A DNA stretch of 64,000 nt from Sphingomonas colocasiae (GCF_019880585.1 NZ_JAINVV010000004.1:372001-436000); one strand, 5' to 3'; counted from the stretch's first letter, positions 47,307-59,069 are shown. Notes: generated from the letters alone by a model not told the origin. Numbers and translations are program-made.

Positions 47307-48386
47307 ATGAAGACGCTCGACTTTCTCCATCGCTGGACCGGTGGCCTGATCGGGCTGGTGCTGGCGCTGCTGGGGCTGTCGGGCGCGATCCTCGTCCACA
47401 AGGACGCGTGGGTGATGCTGCCCCATGCGGGCGATGCGCTGGCGGCGGAGACCGAAACCGTCGCCGCCACCGTCACGCGCCTGATGGCCGATCCGGCGGC
47501 GCGGCCGCAAAGCATCAATTTCGCGAGCGAGACGTTCGGGCTGCACCGCCTGTCGCTGGGCAAGGATGCCGGCGCCTATGCCGATCAGGCGGGCAATGTC
47601 GTCGCGACCTGGCAAAGCCAGTGGGAACGGCCGGAGATCTGGCTGTTCGATTTCCACCACCACCTGTTCGCCGGCGACACGGGGGAGACGGTGGCGGGCA
47701 TCGCCGGCATCGCCGGGCTGTTCTTCGTGCTGAGCGGCATCATCCTGTGGTGGCGCACGCGCAAGACCTTCGAGTTCCGCCTGTGGCCGCGCCGGATGAG
47801 CCGGCCGGCGATCGTCCGCCAGCATCGCGATCTGGGGATCATCGTCGCGCCCTTGCTGCTGCTCTCGCTCTATACCGGGCTCACCATGATCTTCCGCCCG
47901 ATGACGATGCTGGTGCTCGGCCCTTCGGCCCCGTCCGCGATCGGGGCCGGGCTGAAGCCGCCGCCGCCGCTGAAGGCCGAACTCGCCGACACGATCGACT
48001 GGGCGGCGATCGTCCGTCAGGCGCGCCAGCGCTTTCCCGACGCGCAATTCCGCATCCTCTCGCTGCCGCGCGGGGACAGCGGGCTGATCAGCCTCAGGAT
48101 GAAGCAGCCCGCCGAATGGCTGCCCAATGGCCGCACCACGCTCTATTTCGCGGCCGATAGCGGGCGTCTGGTCGCCGCGCGCGACGCGCTGGCGCTGCCC
48201 GCCACCGTCCGGGGCTTCAACATGCTGTTCCCGCTGCACGCGGCGAAGGTGGGGGGATTGCCCTGGCGGCTGGTGATGACGGTTTCCGGCCTGGCGCTGG
48301 CGCTGCTCGGCAGCCTGGCGGTGTGGAGCTTCTGGTTCCGCCGCAACCGTCCCATGCCCGCGCGGCGGCCCGCGACCGCCAATTAG
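47307..48386 (+). CDS. PepSY-associated membrane protein, probable ferric-siderophore reductase
   Basis: A 359-residue protein with four membrane segments (about 10-32, 130-155, 178-200 and 325-350) and PepSY-type periplasmic regions. The segments FLHRWTGGLIGLVLALLGLSG and WLFDFHHHLFAGDTGETVAG, with conserved histidines that could bind haem, are typical of the PepSY_TM family found with TonB siderophore receptors. The ATG lies one base after the receptor stop, so the two are one operon. Confidence 0.88.
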   Translation: MKTLDFLHRWTGGLIGLVLALLGLSGAILVHKDAWVMLPHAGDALAAETETVAATVTRLMADPAARPQSINFASETFGLHRLSLGKDAGAYADQAGNVVATWQSQWERPEIWLFDFHHHLFAGDTGETVAGIAGIAGLFFVLSGIILWWRTRKTFEFRLWPRRMSRPAIVRQHRDLGIIVAPLLLLSLYTGLTMIFRPMTMLVLGPSAPSAIGAGLKPPPPLKAELADTIDWAAIVRQARQRFPDAQFRILSLPRGDSGLISLRMKQPAEWLPNGRTTLYFAADSGRLVAARDALALPATVRGFNMLFPLHAAKVGGLPWRLVMTVSGLALALLGSLAVWSFWFRRNRPMPARRPATAN

Positions 48387-48453
48387 GCTTCGACATCAGA
48401 CGCCCGAAAGCGTAGGAAACCGGCTCCAAAAACCTCCAATCGGAATGGGAGCC

Positions 48454-49659
48454 ATGACCGAAGACTTCTACCGCATCAAGCGACTGCCGCCCTATGTTAT
48501 CGCCGAAGTGAATGCGATGCGGGCAGCAGCACGTGCGGCAGGAGACGACATCATCGATCTCGGCATGGGCAATCCCGATCTGCCCCCGCCCGAACATGTG
48601 ATCGAGAAGATGTGCGAAGTGGCGCGCAATCCCAAGGCGCACGGCTATTCCGCGTCCAAGGGCATTCCCGGCCTCCGCAAGGCGCAGGCCAATTATTACG
48701 GGCGTCGTTTCGGGGTCGATCTGGATCCCGACAGCGAAGTGGTGGTCACGCTGGGTTCGAAGGAAGGGCTCGCCAATCTGGCGCAGGCGATCACCGCGCC
48801 GGGCGACGTCGTGCTCGCGCCCAATCCGAGCTATCCGATCCACACGTTCGGCTTCATCATCGCGGGCGCCAGCATCCGTTCGGTGCCGACCACGCCCGAC
48901 GAGCATTATTTCGAATCGCTCGAACGCGCGGTGAAGTTCATGGTGCCCAAGCCCTCGGTGCTGGTGATGGGCTATCCCTCCAACCCGACCGCCGAGGTCG
49001 TCGATCTCGCCTTCTACGAACGCGTCGTCGCCTTCGCCAAGGAACATGGCCTGTGGGTGCTGTCGGACCTCGCCTATAGCGAGATCTATTTCGACGATTG
49101 CCCGACGCCGTCGATCCTGCAGGTGCCCGGCGCGAAGGATGTCGCGGTCGAATTCACCTCCATGTCGAAAACCTATTCGATGGCGGGCTGGCGCATGGGC
49201 TTCGCGGTCGGCAACAAGACGCTGATCTCCGCGCTCACCCGCGTCAAATCCTATCTCGATTACGGCGCCTTCACGCCGATCCAGGCGGCGGCGGTCGCGG
49301 CGATCAACGGGCCGCAGGACATCGTCGAGAAGAACCGCCAGCTCTACAAGCATCGCCGCGACGTGCTCGTCGAAAGCTTCGGCCGGGCGGGCTGGGATAT
49401 TCCGCCGCCGCGCGCGTCGATGTTCGCCTGGGCGCCGCTGCCGCCCGCGCTCGCGCATCTCGGCAGCCTGGAATTCTCCAAGCAGTTGCTCACCCATGCG
49501 GGCGTCGCGGTGGCGCCGGGCGTCGGCTATGGCGAGGATGGCGAAGGCTTTGTCCGCATCGCGATGGTGGAGAATGAGCATCGCATCCGCCAGGCGGCGC
49601 GCAACGTGCGCAAATATCTCCAGAGCATGGGCGTGAACACGCCGGCCAAGGCGGGCTGA
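48454..49659 (+). CDS. alaC: Alanine-type aminotransferase (class I/II)
   Basis: A fold-type I PLP aminotransferase of 401 residues from ATG 48454 (MTEDFYRIKRLPPYVIAEVN); a start nine bases earlier is possible. It has DLGMGNPDLPPPEHV, SNPTAEV, SDLAYSEIYFDD and the PLP lysine in TSMSKTYSMAGWRMGF. This combination matches the AlaC/YfdZ branch (pyruvate-glutamate transamination); an LL-diaminopimelate aminotransferase role is less likely. Confidence 0.85.
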   Translation: MTEDFYRIKRLPPYVIAEVNAMRAAARAAGDDIIDLGMGNPDLPPPEHVIEKMCEVARNPKAHGYSASKGIPGLRKAQANYYGRRFGVDLDPDSEVVVTLGSKEGLANLAQAITAPGDVVLAPNPSYPIHTFGFIIAGASIRSVPTTPDEHYFESLERAVKFMVPKPSVLVMGYPSNPTAEVVDLAFYERVVAFAKEHGLWVLSDLAYSEIYFDDCPTPSILQVPGAKDVAVEFTSMSKTYSMAGWRMGFAVGNKTLISALTRVKSYLDYGAFTPIQAAAVAAINGPQDIVEKNRQLYKHRRDVLVESFGRAGWDIPPPRASMFAWAPLPPALAHLGSLEFSKQLLTHAGVAVAPGVGYGEDGEGFVRIAMVENEHRIRQAARNVRKYLQSMGVNTPAKAG

Positions 49660-49664
49660 CGCGC

Positions 49665-50636
49665 ATGGCTGGGGCGCTGCTGCTGCTTGCCGCCGCCACC
49701 GCGCCCCAGCCCACCACGCTCGAAACCTTTCAGGACTGGATCGTCGGCTGCGACAATGGCCGCGCGTGCCAGGCCGTCGCGCTGATGCCCGAATCCGAAC
49801 TGGAGGGCGCGACGCTGGTGCTGACGCGCGGCCCCGCCGCCGCCTCCCTGCCCGAAATCACGGTCACCGTGCCGGACAAGGGCCGCGCGCTGGGCGTGGG
49901 CAAGCGCCCCGTCCCGTTCTCGACCACCGGCGCGGTCGCCGCGAAGGACGTGCCGGCGATCCTCGACGCGCTGCGGCGCGATGCGTCGCTGCCCGTGCTC
50001 GACATGGCGGGCACGCGCGTCGCGTCGATCTCGCTGGCGGGCGCGAGCGCGGCCTTGCTCTATATCGACGACCGGCAGAAACGCGTCGGCACGACCAGCG
50101 CGCTGGTGCGCAAGGGCGCCGCCGCCGCGGTGCCGCCGCCGCCGGCCGTGCCCGTCATCGTCCGCCCCGCCGCCACCGCCGCGCCGCCGCGCACCTTGTC
50201 GCAGGCCGATGCCGCGCGGCAGCTCGGCGATATCGGCTGCGAGGTCGATCCCGACGCGCTGGAGCCCGATGCGGTGCGCCTGGACGCCGCGCACAGCCTG
50301 GCGCTGGTGATGCAGCCCTGCGGCAACGGCGCCTATAATTATTTCGGCGCGGCGCTGATCGTCGACGAACAGGGGAAAGCGGCCCCCGCCGAATTCGATT
50401 CCAGCCCCGGCATGGGCGACGACACGCATTCGCTCGTCAATCCGGCCTGGAACGACAGGACCGGCCAGCTCGAAACCTATGCCAAGGGCAGGGGCCTGGG
50501 CGATTGCGGGGTGACGAGCAGCTTCGCCTGGGACGGCCGCCGCTTCCGCCTCGCCGCGCGGGCGGAGATGGGCGAATGCCGGGGCAGCGTCGATTATATC
50601 CCCACCTGGCGCGCGACGGTGCAGGACGCGCGATAG
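49665..50636 (+). CDS. DUF1176 domain secreted protein
   Basis: A 323-residue protein with a short hydrophobic signal (MAGALLLLAAATAPQ). The pattern ETFQDWIVGCDNGRACQAVAL near the start, the central Pro/Ala linker and the late WDGRRFRLAARAEMGECRG match DUF1176, a family without known function. Six cysteines could form disulfides. It lies five bases after the aminotransferase gene on the same strand. Confidence 0.85.
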   Translation: MAGALLLLAAATAPQPTTLETFQDWIVGCDNGRACQAVALMPESELEGATLVLTRGPAAASLPEITVTVPDKGRALGVGKRPVPFSTTGAVAAKDVPAILDALRRDASLPVLDMAGTRVASISLAGASAALLYIDDRQKRVGTTSALVRKGAAAAVPPPPAVPVIVRPAATAAPPRTLSQADAARQLGDIGCEVDPDALEPDAVRLDAAHSLALVMQPCGNGAYNYFGAALIVDEQGKAAPAEFDSSPGMGDDTHSLVNPAWNDRTGQLETYAKGRGLGDCGVTSSFAWDGRRFRLAARAEMGECRGSVDYIPTWRATVQDAR

Positions 50637-50704
50637 GACTGGAACGGTCGAGCGAGACCTGCCTCGCGCACTGCATCGGAACGCACGCCAACCTCCACCC
50701 CCAT

Positions 50705-50788
50705 CGTTCGGGCTGAGCCTGTCGAAGCCCTGTCTTGCCTTGGCACCGCAACAGAAGGACCAGGGGTCGGCAGGCTCCGCCCGAACGG
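50705..50788. repeat. Dispersed palindromic repeat pair, family A copy 2
   Basis: Segment 50705-50730 is the best copy of the GTTCGGGCTGAGCCTGTCGA motif, and 50761-50788 is an inverted copy with a few changes. The pair lies between the DUF1176 and thioesterase genes. Confidence 0.8.
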
Positions 50789-50889
50789 CGGGCTGTTGGC
50801 GGCGGGTTGATGGCGGCGGGTTGAGCCAGGCCCGAACGGATCCGGCACCGGCACTTGAAAGCCGCGCGGCGCTCGGCCATTGCCGTGGC

Positions 50890-51303
50890 ATGGCCCGTTC
50901 CGACTATCCCTTCTCGCACCGCTTCCGCGTCCGTTATTCGGAGGTCGATCCCCAATCGGTCGTCTTCAACTCGCGCTATCTCGAATATGCCGATCTCGTG
51001 CTGACCGAATATTGGCGCAAGGCCGGGATCAACGCGGCGGCGGGGGGCGAGTTCGATTGCCATGTCGTCCGCGCCGTCGTCGAATATCGCAAGCCGATCC
51101 GCGCCGATGAGGAGGTGGACGGGCTGATGCGGCTGGTGCGGATCGGCAACAGCAGCATCAGCTTCGCGATCGCGCTGCACGGCGCCGATGCGGAGGATCT
51201 GCGCGCCGAGATCGAGCTGGTCTATGTCCATGTCGATCTGGGCGACGGCAAGCCGCGCACGATCCCGCCCGCCGTCCGCGCCGCGTTCGAGGCGACGATA
51301 TAA
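50890..51303 (+). CDS. Acyl-CoA thioesterase (YbgC/FadM type, 4HBT fold)
   Basis: A 137-residue hot-dog-fold protein. The active-site region RYSEVDPQSVVFNSRYLEYADL (Asp20) matches the YbgC family, with Val-Val-Phe-Asn replacing the more common Gly-x-x-Tyr-His. ATG 50890 is chosen because conserved sequence begins there; the upstream frame passes through a palindromic repeat. The substrate is unknown. Confidence 0.85.
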   Translation: MARSDYPFSHRFRVRYSEVDPQSVVFNSRYLEYADLVLTEYWRKAGINAAAGGEFDCHVVRAVVEYRKPIRADEEVDGLMRLVRIGNSSISFAIALHGADAEDLRAEIELVYVHVDLGDGKPRTIPPAVRAAFEATI

Positions 51304-51352
51304 GCATATTCCCCGGCATGACAGGCCGGGGTGCGATGCCTATATGCCAGCC

Positions 51353-51865
51353 ATGCACTGGGCGCTCGGCATTCTCCTCTTCCTCGCCACCATCGTCGCG
51401 ATGGAGGGCTTCGCCTATGTCGCGCATCGCTGGGTGATGCATGGGCCGGGCTGGTTCCTCCACGAAAGCCATCACCGTCCGCGCACCGGCAATTGGGAGC
51501 TGAACGATCTCTACGCCGTGATCTTCGCCATGCCCTCGATCCTGCTGATCCTGGGCGGCGTCCAGCTCGGCTGGGGCGATTGGGCGACCTGGGTGGGCGC
51601 GGGGATCGCCGGCTATGGCGCGATCTATTTCGGTTTCCACGACGTGATCGTCCACAAGCGGATCGACCACCGCTATGTTCCGCGTTCCGACTATATGAAG
51701 AGGATCGTCCAGGCGCACCGGCTCCACCATGTCGTCGAGACGAAGGAAGGCACGGTCAGCTTCGGTTTCCTCTGGGCGCCCAGGCCGGAGGTGCTGAAGG
51801 CGGAGCTCAAGCGCCGCGAACGGGCAGGGGTGCGCGCGCCGGCCGGGACTGCTGCTGACGGCTGA
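51353..51865 (+). CDS. crtZ: Beta-carotene hydroxylase
   Basis: A membrane di-iron hydroxylase adding 3-hydroxyl groups to carotene rings (beta-carotene to zeaxanthin). The start MHWALGILLFLATIVAMEGFAYV gives 170 residues; an ATG three codons earlier is possible. Histidine clusters HRWVMH, HESHH, HDVIVHKR and HRLHH are all present. crtB lies 200 bases downstream on the opposite strand. Confidence 0.93.
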   Translation: MHWALGILLFLATIVAMEGFAYVAHRWVMHGPGWFLHESHHRPRTGNWELNDLYAVIFAMPSILLILGGVQLGWGDWATWVGAGIAGYGAIYFGFHDVIVHKRIDHRYVPRSDYMKRIVQAHRLHHVVETKEGTVSFGFLWAPRPEVLKAELKRRERAGVRAPAGTAADG

Positions 51866-51912
51866 AGCCGGGGCTTCCGATCATCCCGTCATCGCATTCG
51901 CGATGTCCTGTA

Positions 51913-52023
51913 CCGTTCGGGCCGAGCGTGTCGGGACGAAGTCGGCCATGGGCCAACCCCTGTCCCTTCCGGGCGCGGCGCCGAAGAAGAAGAACAGGAC
52001 TTCGACAAGCTCAGTCCAAACGG
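51913..52023. repeat. Dispersed palindromic repeat pair, family A copy 3
   Basis: Segments 51913-51941 and 51996-52023 are diverged inverted copies of the family A motif. They lie between the convergent crtZ and crtB genes and may serve as a transcription stop for both. Confidence 0.7.
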
Positions 52024-52063
52024 ATTTGACTGACGCGCTGATAATGACGTCAGCGCCTTCCGC

Positions 52064-53014
52064 TCATCCTGTAGCTGGCCTCGTCCAAAGCCCGTCGCGC
52101 TTCACCGCCGCGCCGTGCGTGCCGCGAGCCTGAAAATAAGCCCGCATCACCCAAGCCAGCTTGGCGCCCTTGCCGGTCACGGCGCGCCGGTCCCAGGCAT
52201 GGGCGCCGCGCGCGCGGACGGTGCGCGCGATATCGCCATAGATGCCCGCCGCCGCCAGCACCGCCCAGCGCGCGCGGAAGGGCAATCTGGCCGCGCCGGT
52301 CCGCGCCGACGCCTCATGCGCCTCCGCCCGGTCCGCCAGCCGCGCGGCGATGGCCGCCAGCGCGTCGCGGTGGCGCGGGTCCATCTGCTCGCCCGGCGCG
52401 ATGCCGAATTCGGTAAGCCAGTCGCGCGGCAGATAGCAGCGGCCGGCGGCGGCGTCCTCCGCCACGTCGCGCGCGATATTGGCGAGCTGGAAGGCGAGGC
52501 CGAGGTCGCAGGCGCGGTCCAGCGTGTCACCGTCCTCGGGATCGACGCCCATCACGATCGCCATCATCACGCCGACGGCGCCCGCGACATGATAGCAATA
52601 GGTGAGCAGGTCATTCTCGTCGCGCGGCCGCCAGTCGGCGGCGTCCAGCGCGAAGCCCTGCACCAGATCGCGCGGCAGGGCGGGGGGAATGCGGCATTCG
52701 GCGGCGACGATCCGCAGCGCGTCGAACGCGGGATCGCCGATCACCTCGCCCGCCAGCGCGCGTTCGGTTCGCGCGGAGATCAGCGCCAGCCGTTCGGCGG
52801 GATCGTCGACCACGCCCATCGTGCCGCCATGATCCTGCCCGTCGGCCAGATCGTCGCAGCGCCGGCACCAGGCATAGAGCAGCCAGGCGCGTTCGCGCGT
52901 CGGCCGGTCGAACAGCCGGCTGGCCAACGCGAAGCTCTGCGATCCGCGCGCGATGCTTTCGCCCGCGGTCGCGACGATCGCGTCACGGGTGGGAAGAGGG
53001 TTGGAAGCGTGCAT
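52064..53014 (-). CDS. crtB: Phytoene synthase
   Basis: Condenses two geranylgeranyl diphosphates to phytoene, the first carotenoid step. The 316-residue protein starts MHASNPLPTRDAIVATAGES; the upstream open frame is low-complexity and rejected. Both aspartate-rich motifs are visible: CRRCDDLADG near residue 50 and ANIARDVAEDAAAGRCYLP near 180. crtI and crtY are not in the window. Confidence 0.94.
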   Translation of the reverse strand: MHASNPLPTRDAIVATAGESIARGSQSFALASRLFDRPTRERAWLLYAWCRRCDDLADGQDHGGTMGVVDDPAERLALISARTERALAGEVIGDPAFDALRIVAAECRIPPALPRDLVQGFALDAADWRPRDENDLLTYCYHVAGAVGVMMAIVMGVDPEDGDTLDRACDLGLAFQLANIARDVAEDAAAGRCYLPRDWLTEFGIAPGEQMDPRHRDALAAIAARLADRAEAHEASARTGAARLPFRARWAVLAAAGIYGDIARTVRARGAHAWDRRAVTGKGAKLAWVMRAYFQARGTHGAAVKRDGLWTRPATG

Positions 53015-53031
53015 GATTGCTGGAGTGGACG

Positions 53032-53472
53032 TTAGCAGCGATGCGTGAGCTTGCCGCTGCTCGTCGTCTCGATCCGCATCGGCTTGCCGTTGCGCGTGCC
53101 CGTGCTCACGCTGCGCAACTCGTAGCTGGTCGCGGTGAAGCTGCCCGTGCTCGTCACCGTCATCGGCACGCCCAGCTTCCTGTCGGTGCAGGTGGCGACG
53201 CTCGCGATCTGGCCATTGGCCATGCTGAACCGGCGCGGCGTGCATTCCATATCCTCGCCGCGCAACACCATGCCCGGATTGTTCGCCGCATCATTCGGCG
53301 ACAGGCAGGTGCGATACTGTTTCGGCCGTCCCTTCGGGATCAGGAAGCCCGGAATGCCGGGAATGGTCGCGCTGTGGATCGTCATGCTGTGCGTCCACCC
53401 GCCCGGCTGGACCGGGCCGGGCGCGGCGCCGCCGAGCATCAATATCAGCGGCGCCGCGGCGGCAAGCCTCAT
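53032..53472 (-). CDS. DUF3617 family secreted protein
   Basis: A 146-residue protein with a signal peptide (about 1-17). It has the DUF3617 features: a Trp-containing start of the mature region (QPGGWTHSMTI), RTCLSPND, a central ECTPRRFSMANG, and a C-terminal Cys. Four cysteines probably form disulfides. Its start overlaps the VOC stop (ATGA), so it is co-translated with it. A second DUF3617 gene lies just upstream at 53887. Confidence 0.82.
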   Translation of the reverse strand: MRLAAAAPLILMLGGAAPGPVQPGGWTHSMTIHSATIPGIPGFLIPKGRPKQYRTCLSPNDAANNPGMVLRGEDMECTPRRFSMANGQIASVATCTDRKLGVPMTVTSTGSFTATSYELRSVSTGTRNGKPMRIETTSSGKLTHRC

Positions 53473-53864
53473 GCCGCCGCCGGGCCGATGCGAAAGGCGC
53501 AGAGCTTGTTGCCGTCGAGATCGCGGAAATAGGCGCCGTAAAAGGCCTGGTCGCCATCATCGCCGCGCACGCCGGGGCCGCCCTCGCAACTGCCGCCCAG
53601 CGCCAGCGCCTTGGCATGGAGTGCGTCCACCTTGGCGCGCTCGTCCATGGCCACGGCGATCATCACGCCATTGCCGACGGTCGCGGGTTTGCCGTCATAG
53701 GTCGGGCCGACGCCGAACATCGGCCGGCCCCAGTCCGACCCCCAGGCCGCGCCGCCATTGGGGAAATTCATCAGCCGGCCGATGCCGACTTCCGCGAACA
53801 GCGCGTCGTAAAAGGCATGCGCCTTGTCCAGGTCGTTGGTGCCGACCAGCGTGTATCCGATCAT
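53469..53864 (-). CDS. VOC (glyoxalase/bleomycin-resistance) family protein
   Basis: A 131-residue protein of two beta-alpha-beta-beta-beta units: MIGYTLVGTNDLDKAHAFYDALF at the start and YFRDLDGNKLCAFRIGP at the end, the latter carrying a typical metal-ligand region. VOC proteins include isomerases, dioxygenases and resistance proteins; the substrate is unknown. It is sandwiched between two DUF3617 genes. Confidence 0.85.
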   Translation of the reverse strand: MIGYTLVGTNDLDKAHAFYDALFAEVGIGRLMNFPNGGAAWGSDWGRPMFGVGPTYDGKPATVGNGVMIAVAMDERAKVDALHAKALALGGSCEGGPGVRGDDGDQAFYGAYFRDLDGNKLCAFRIGPAAA

Positions 53865-53886
53865 CGTCTCTCTCCCTTGTTGGTTG

Positions 53887-54450
53887 TTATTTGCAGTCGC
53901 CGACGCGCTTGGACGTCATGCGCATCGTCATCTCCACCTTGCCGGGCATGCCGGCGCCGTTGGTCGTGCTGGTCATCGTCATGTCGAGCAATTCGGGGTT
54001 GATCGTGCCGGTCATCGTCGCCTCCAGCGTGCCCTGCTGTCCGCGCGTGCAGGTCATCTTGCCGTCGATCTTGCCGCCCGTGAAGCTGAAGCGTTCATAG
54101 GTGCATTCGCCGCCCTGGCCCTTCTTGATGAATTCGCTCGGGTCGCGCTCCGCTTCCTCCGGCGTCACGCAGGATTTGCTGCTGTTGTTGGCCTGCGCCA
54201 TCGATTGCTGCAGCGCTTCCTTCATCTGGGGCGGCGCATCGGGCATGTCGAACTTCACGATCTGCACGCTGGTTTCCCATTCGCCCGGCTTCATCTTCGG
54301 CGCGCTCTTCATCTCTTCCGCGACCTGTTCGATCGACTTGGGCTTGCCGGCCTCCGCCGCATTGGCCTGGCCGTTGGCGCCGCCGTCGTTCGATTTTCCG
54401 CAGGCGGCGAGCGCCAGCGCGGGCAGAACGAGGAGCATCAGATGTTTCAT
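53887..54450 (-). CDS. DUF3617 family lipoprotein
   Basis: A 187-residue lipoprotein starting MKHLMLLVLPALALAACGKS, with the lipobox Leu-Ala-Ala-Cys. The mature protein has KPGEWETSVQIVKFDMPDAP and CVTPEEAERDPSEFI, then ECTYERFSFTGGKIDG, the DUF3617 pattern. A Met-rich sequence (TMTGTINPELLDMTMTSTT) follows. It is probably transcribed with the VOC and the second DUF3617 genes. Confidence 0.84.
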   Translation of the reverse strand: MKHLMLLVLPALALAACGKSNDGGANGQANAAEAGKPKSIEQVAEEMKSAPKMKPGEWETSVQIVKFDMPDAPPQMKEALQQSMAQANNSSKSCVTPEEAERDPSEFIKKGQGGECTYERFSFTGGKIDGKMTCTRGQQGTLEATMTGTINPELLDMTMTSTTNGAGMPGKVEMTMRMTSKRVGDCK

Positions 54451-54531
54451 GGAAATCCTTTCGGCAGGGAAGGGTGAAGATTGGTCGTCCCGTGTTGCGC
54501 CAGCCGCGACCATCACCCATATCCCTCTGCC

Positions 54532-56718
<2,187 letters not shown>

Positions 56719-57291
56719 GGGGCGCTATTTTGACCTCCTTTACCGTGTCATTCCCGCGAACGCGCGTTGATGTCCGGGATTTGTTTGCCGAAGTTCCGCG
56801 AGCGCTCCGTAAACTGGACGAAAGTGCCTGGGATTGCGTTGTCGAGACATGATCTTGCCGTCGCAGCCGAACCTCTCCTCCCTGTCGAAGATGGGGAGGG
56901 AGTGGCGGGTTGGATTGCCCCCGGCAATCCAAGATCGTGCCGGGGGCACGATCGACCCGATACTCACCGACCGCAGGTCGGTGGTGGAGGGGAAGATGCG
57001 ATGGATCATTCCCTGCCGTAGCCGACGGAAATCCTGAAAGAATCCGCTTCGAACATCGTGCGGGGCGGAGGCATCCCATTTCCCCTCCACCACGCCGCTT
57101 CGCGCCGCGGTCCCCCTCCCCATGCTGCGCGTAGGGAGGAGAATTCTTGCCGTCTCGCACTCCGAATGAAATCCCGGACAGGAATGCGCGAACGCGGGAA
57201 TCCGGTAGCTCAGCTTTGTCCTGAAGAGGCGGTGCAACTGGATTCCCGCGATCGCGGGAATGACATGGCGAAGTTATCCGGGCGCTGCTCT
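56719..57291. repeat. Repeat-rich spacer between uvrB and pip (573 bases, no gene)
   Basis: No plausible coding sequence is seen. It holds three family B palindromes: a partial copy at 56745-56764, one at 57181-57205, and a good copy at 57239-57268. Between them are three tight hairpins: 56912-56930 (8 bp), 56933-56953 (9 bp) and 56965-56983 (8 bp). A CTCCTCCCT...ATGGGGAGGG block near 56874-56901 recurs in inverted, diverged form at about 57105-57145. The segment looks like nested insertion of several repeat types. Confidence 0.7.
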
Positions 57292-58248
<957 letters not shown>

Positions 58249-58346
58249 TCACTGGCGCAGGCCGCCGGGCTGTGCAAGCCTGTCGGGAACCGATGAAGGC
58301 CGGTCTTTGTTGATGGTCCGAGTCGGACGGGAGAAGGGACCGGATC

Positions 58347-58817
58347 GTGAAAGGGGAAAGCGCCGGACGCATCCTGATCGCCGCGTGCGCGGTGACGATC
58401 GTCGGCGCGCTGGCGGGTGCCGGCCTGGGCAGTTTCGCAGCGGGCGGCGTTCCCCTCCGGATCGCCGAGCGTGACGATGGCGACCAGCCGCTTGGCCGGC
58501 CGGAGGCGATGATCGCCGATCGGGCGGAGACCGCTTATACGGGCCCGCCGCCGATCATTCCCACCGTCTGCGAGGGATGCGGCCCGAGCCTTCAGGAACG
58601 CAAGGCGATGGCGCGGGATCGCGCGATCGAGGCGGAGATGGCGCGCAACGAAGCCCTGTTGCGGCGCGGTTATGCGGAAGATGCGCGGTTCGACGCCGAA
58701 ATGGCGGCGCCGGCGATCGAACGCGCGGGCGATCCGGCGGCGGTGTCGGCGCCGATCGCCTTCAGGCTGACCGGCGCGAGCGCGACGCTGGCGGAAGCCG
58801 CCGACGCGCCGCGCTGA
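58347..58817 (+). CDS. Hypothetical protein with an N-terminal membrane segment
   Basis: A 156-residue product from GTG 58347, preceded by GAAGGGA. Residues about 9-33 are hydrophobic (ILIAACAVTIVGALAGAGLG), the middle has Pro-rich PPPIIPTVCEGCGPS with two cysteines, and residues 82-130 are a charged helix (ERKAMARDRAIEAEMARNEA). No family is recognised; it is probably periplasmic or membrane-anchored. Confidence 0.65.
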   Translation: MKGESAGRILIAACAVTIVGALAGAGLGSFAAGGVPLRIAERDDGDQPLGRPEAMIADRAETAYTGPPPIIPTVCEGCGPSLQERKAMARDRAIEAEMARNEALLRRGYAEDARFDAEMAAPAIERAGDPAAVSAPIAFRLTGASATLAEAADAPR

Positions 58818-58835
58818 TCGTCGGCCGCCGGGAGG

Positions 58836-58946
58836 TCAGCGACGCCCCAGCGCATCCTCGACGCTCAATGTGATGAGGACGGTCGCGAACAGCACGATCA
58901 TCGTGCCGAACAGCAGGGGGATATGGTTGCCGATGAACCCGATCAT
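58836..58946 (-). CDS. Small membrane protein (36 residues) behind an FNR-type box
   Basis: Read directly: it starts MIGFIGNHIPLLFG, has one membrane segment at about 10-28 and ends SVEDALGRR. AAGGAG lies six bases before the ATG. An FNR/FixK-like box lies 55 bases upstream at 59001-59014, at the spacing seen for the haemoglobin gene. Very small membrane proteins often tune oxidases or transporters, but no partner is adjacent. Function is unknown. Confidence 0.6.
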   Translation of the reverse strand: MIGFIGNHIPLLFGTMIVLFATVLITLSVEDALGRR

Positions 58947-59000
58947 GTCTCGCTCCTTCATGTGATGAAGGAATGATGCGGCATGATGGGCGGAAGATAT

Positions 59001-59014
59001 TTGATCCCGGTCAA
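59001..59014 (-). promoter_or_regulatory. FNR/FixK-type box for the 36-residue gene
   Basis: TTGATCCCGGTCAA has the TTGA-N6-TCAA dyad of FNR/FixK sites. It lies 55 bases before the small membrane gene. A shared motif (CCATCATGCC on the minus strand) follows at about the same distance as at the haemoglobin promoter. Confidence 0.65.
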
Positions 59015-59040
59015 AATCGCGATGTGGTGTCCGATGCGAA

Positions 59041-59069
59041 ACGCCCCGGCGCCAAGGGCGCCGGGGCGT
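59041..59069 (-). terminator. Perfect 13-bp hairpin after the Arg/Asp-rich gene
   Basis: Arms 59041-59053 and 59057-59069 are exact complements around a three-base loop, six bases beyond the stop codon at 59075 on the minus strand. Three T follow on that strand. It probably ends this transcript and insulates the downstream FNR box. Confidence 0.65.

Noticed and set aside
52064-53245. Longer phytoene synthase start at 53245
   Set aside because: The extra 77 residues are low-complexity and lie antisense to a DUF3617 gene.
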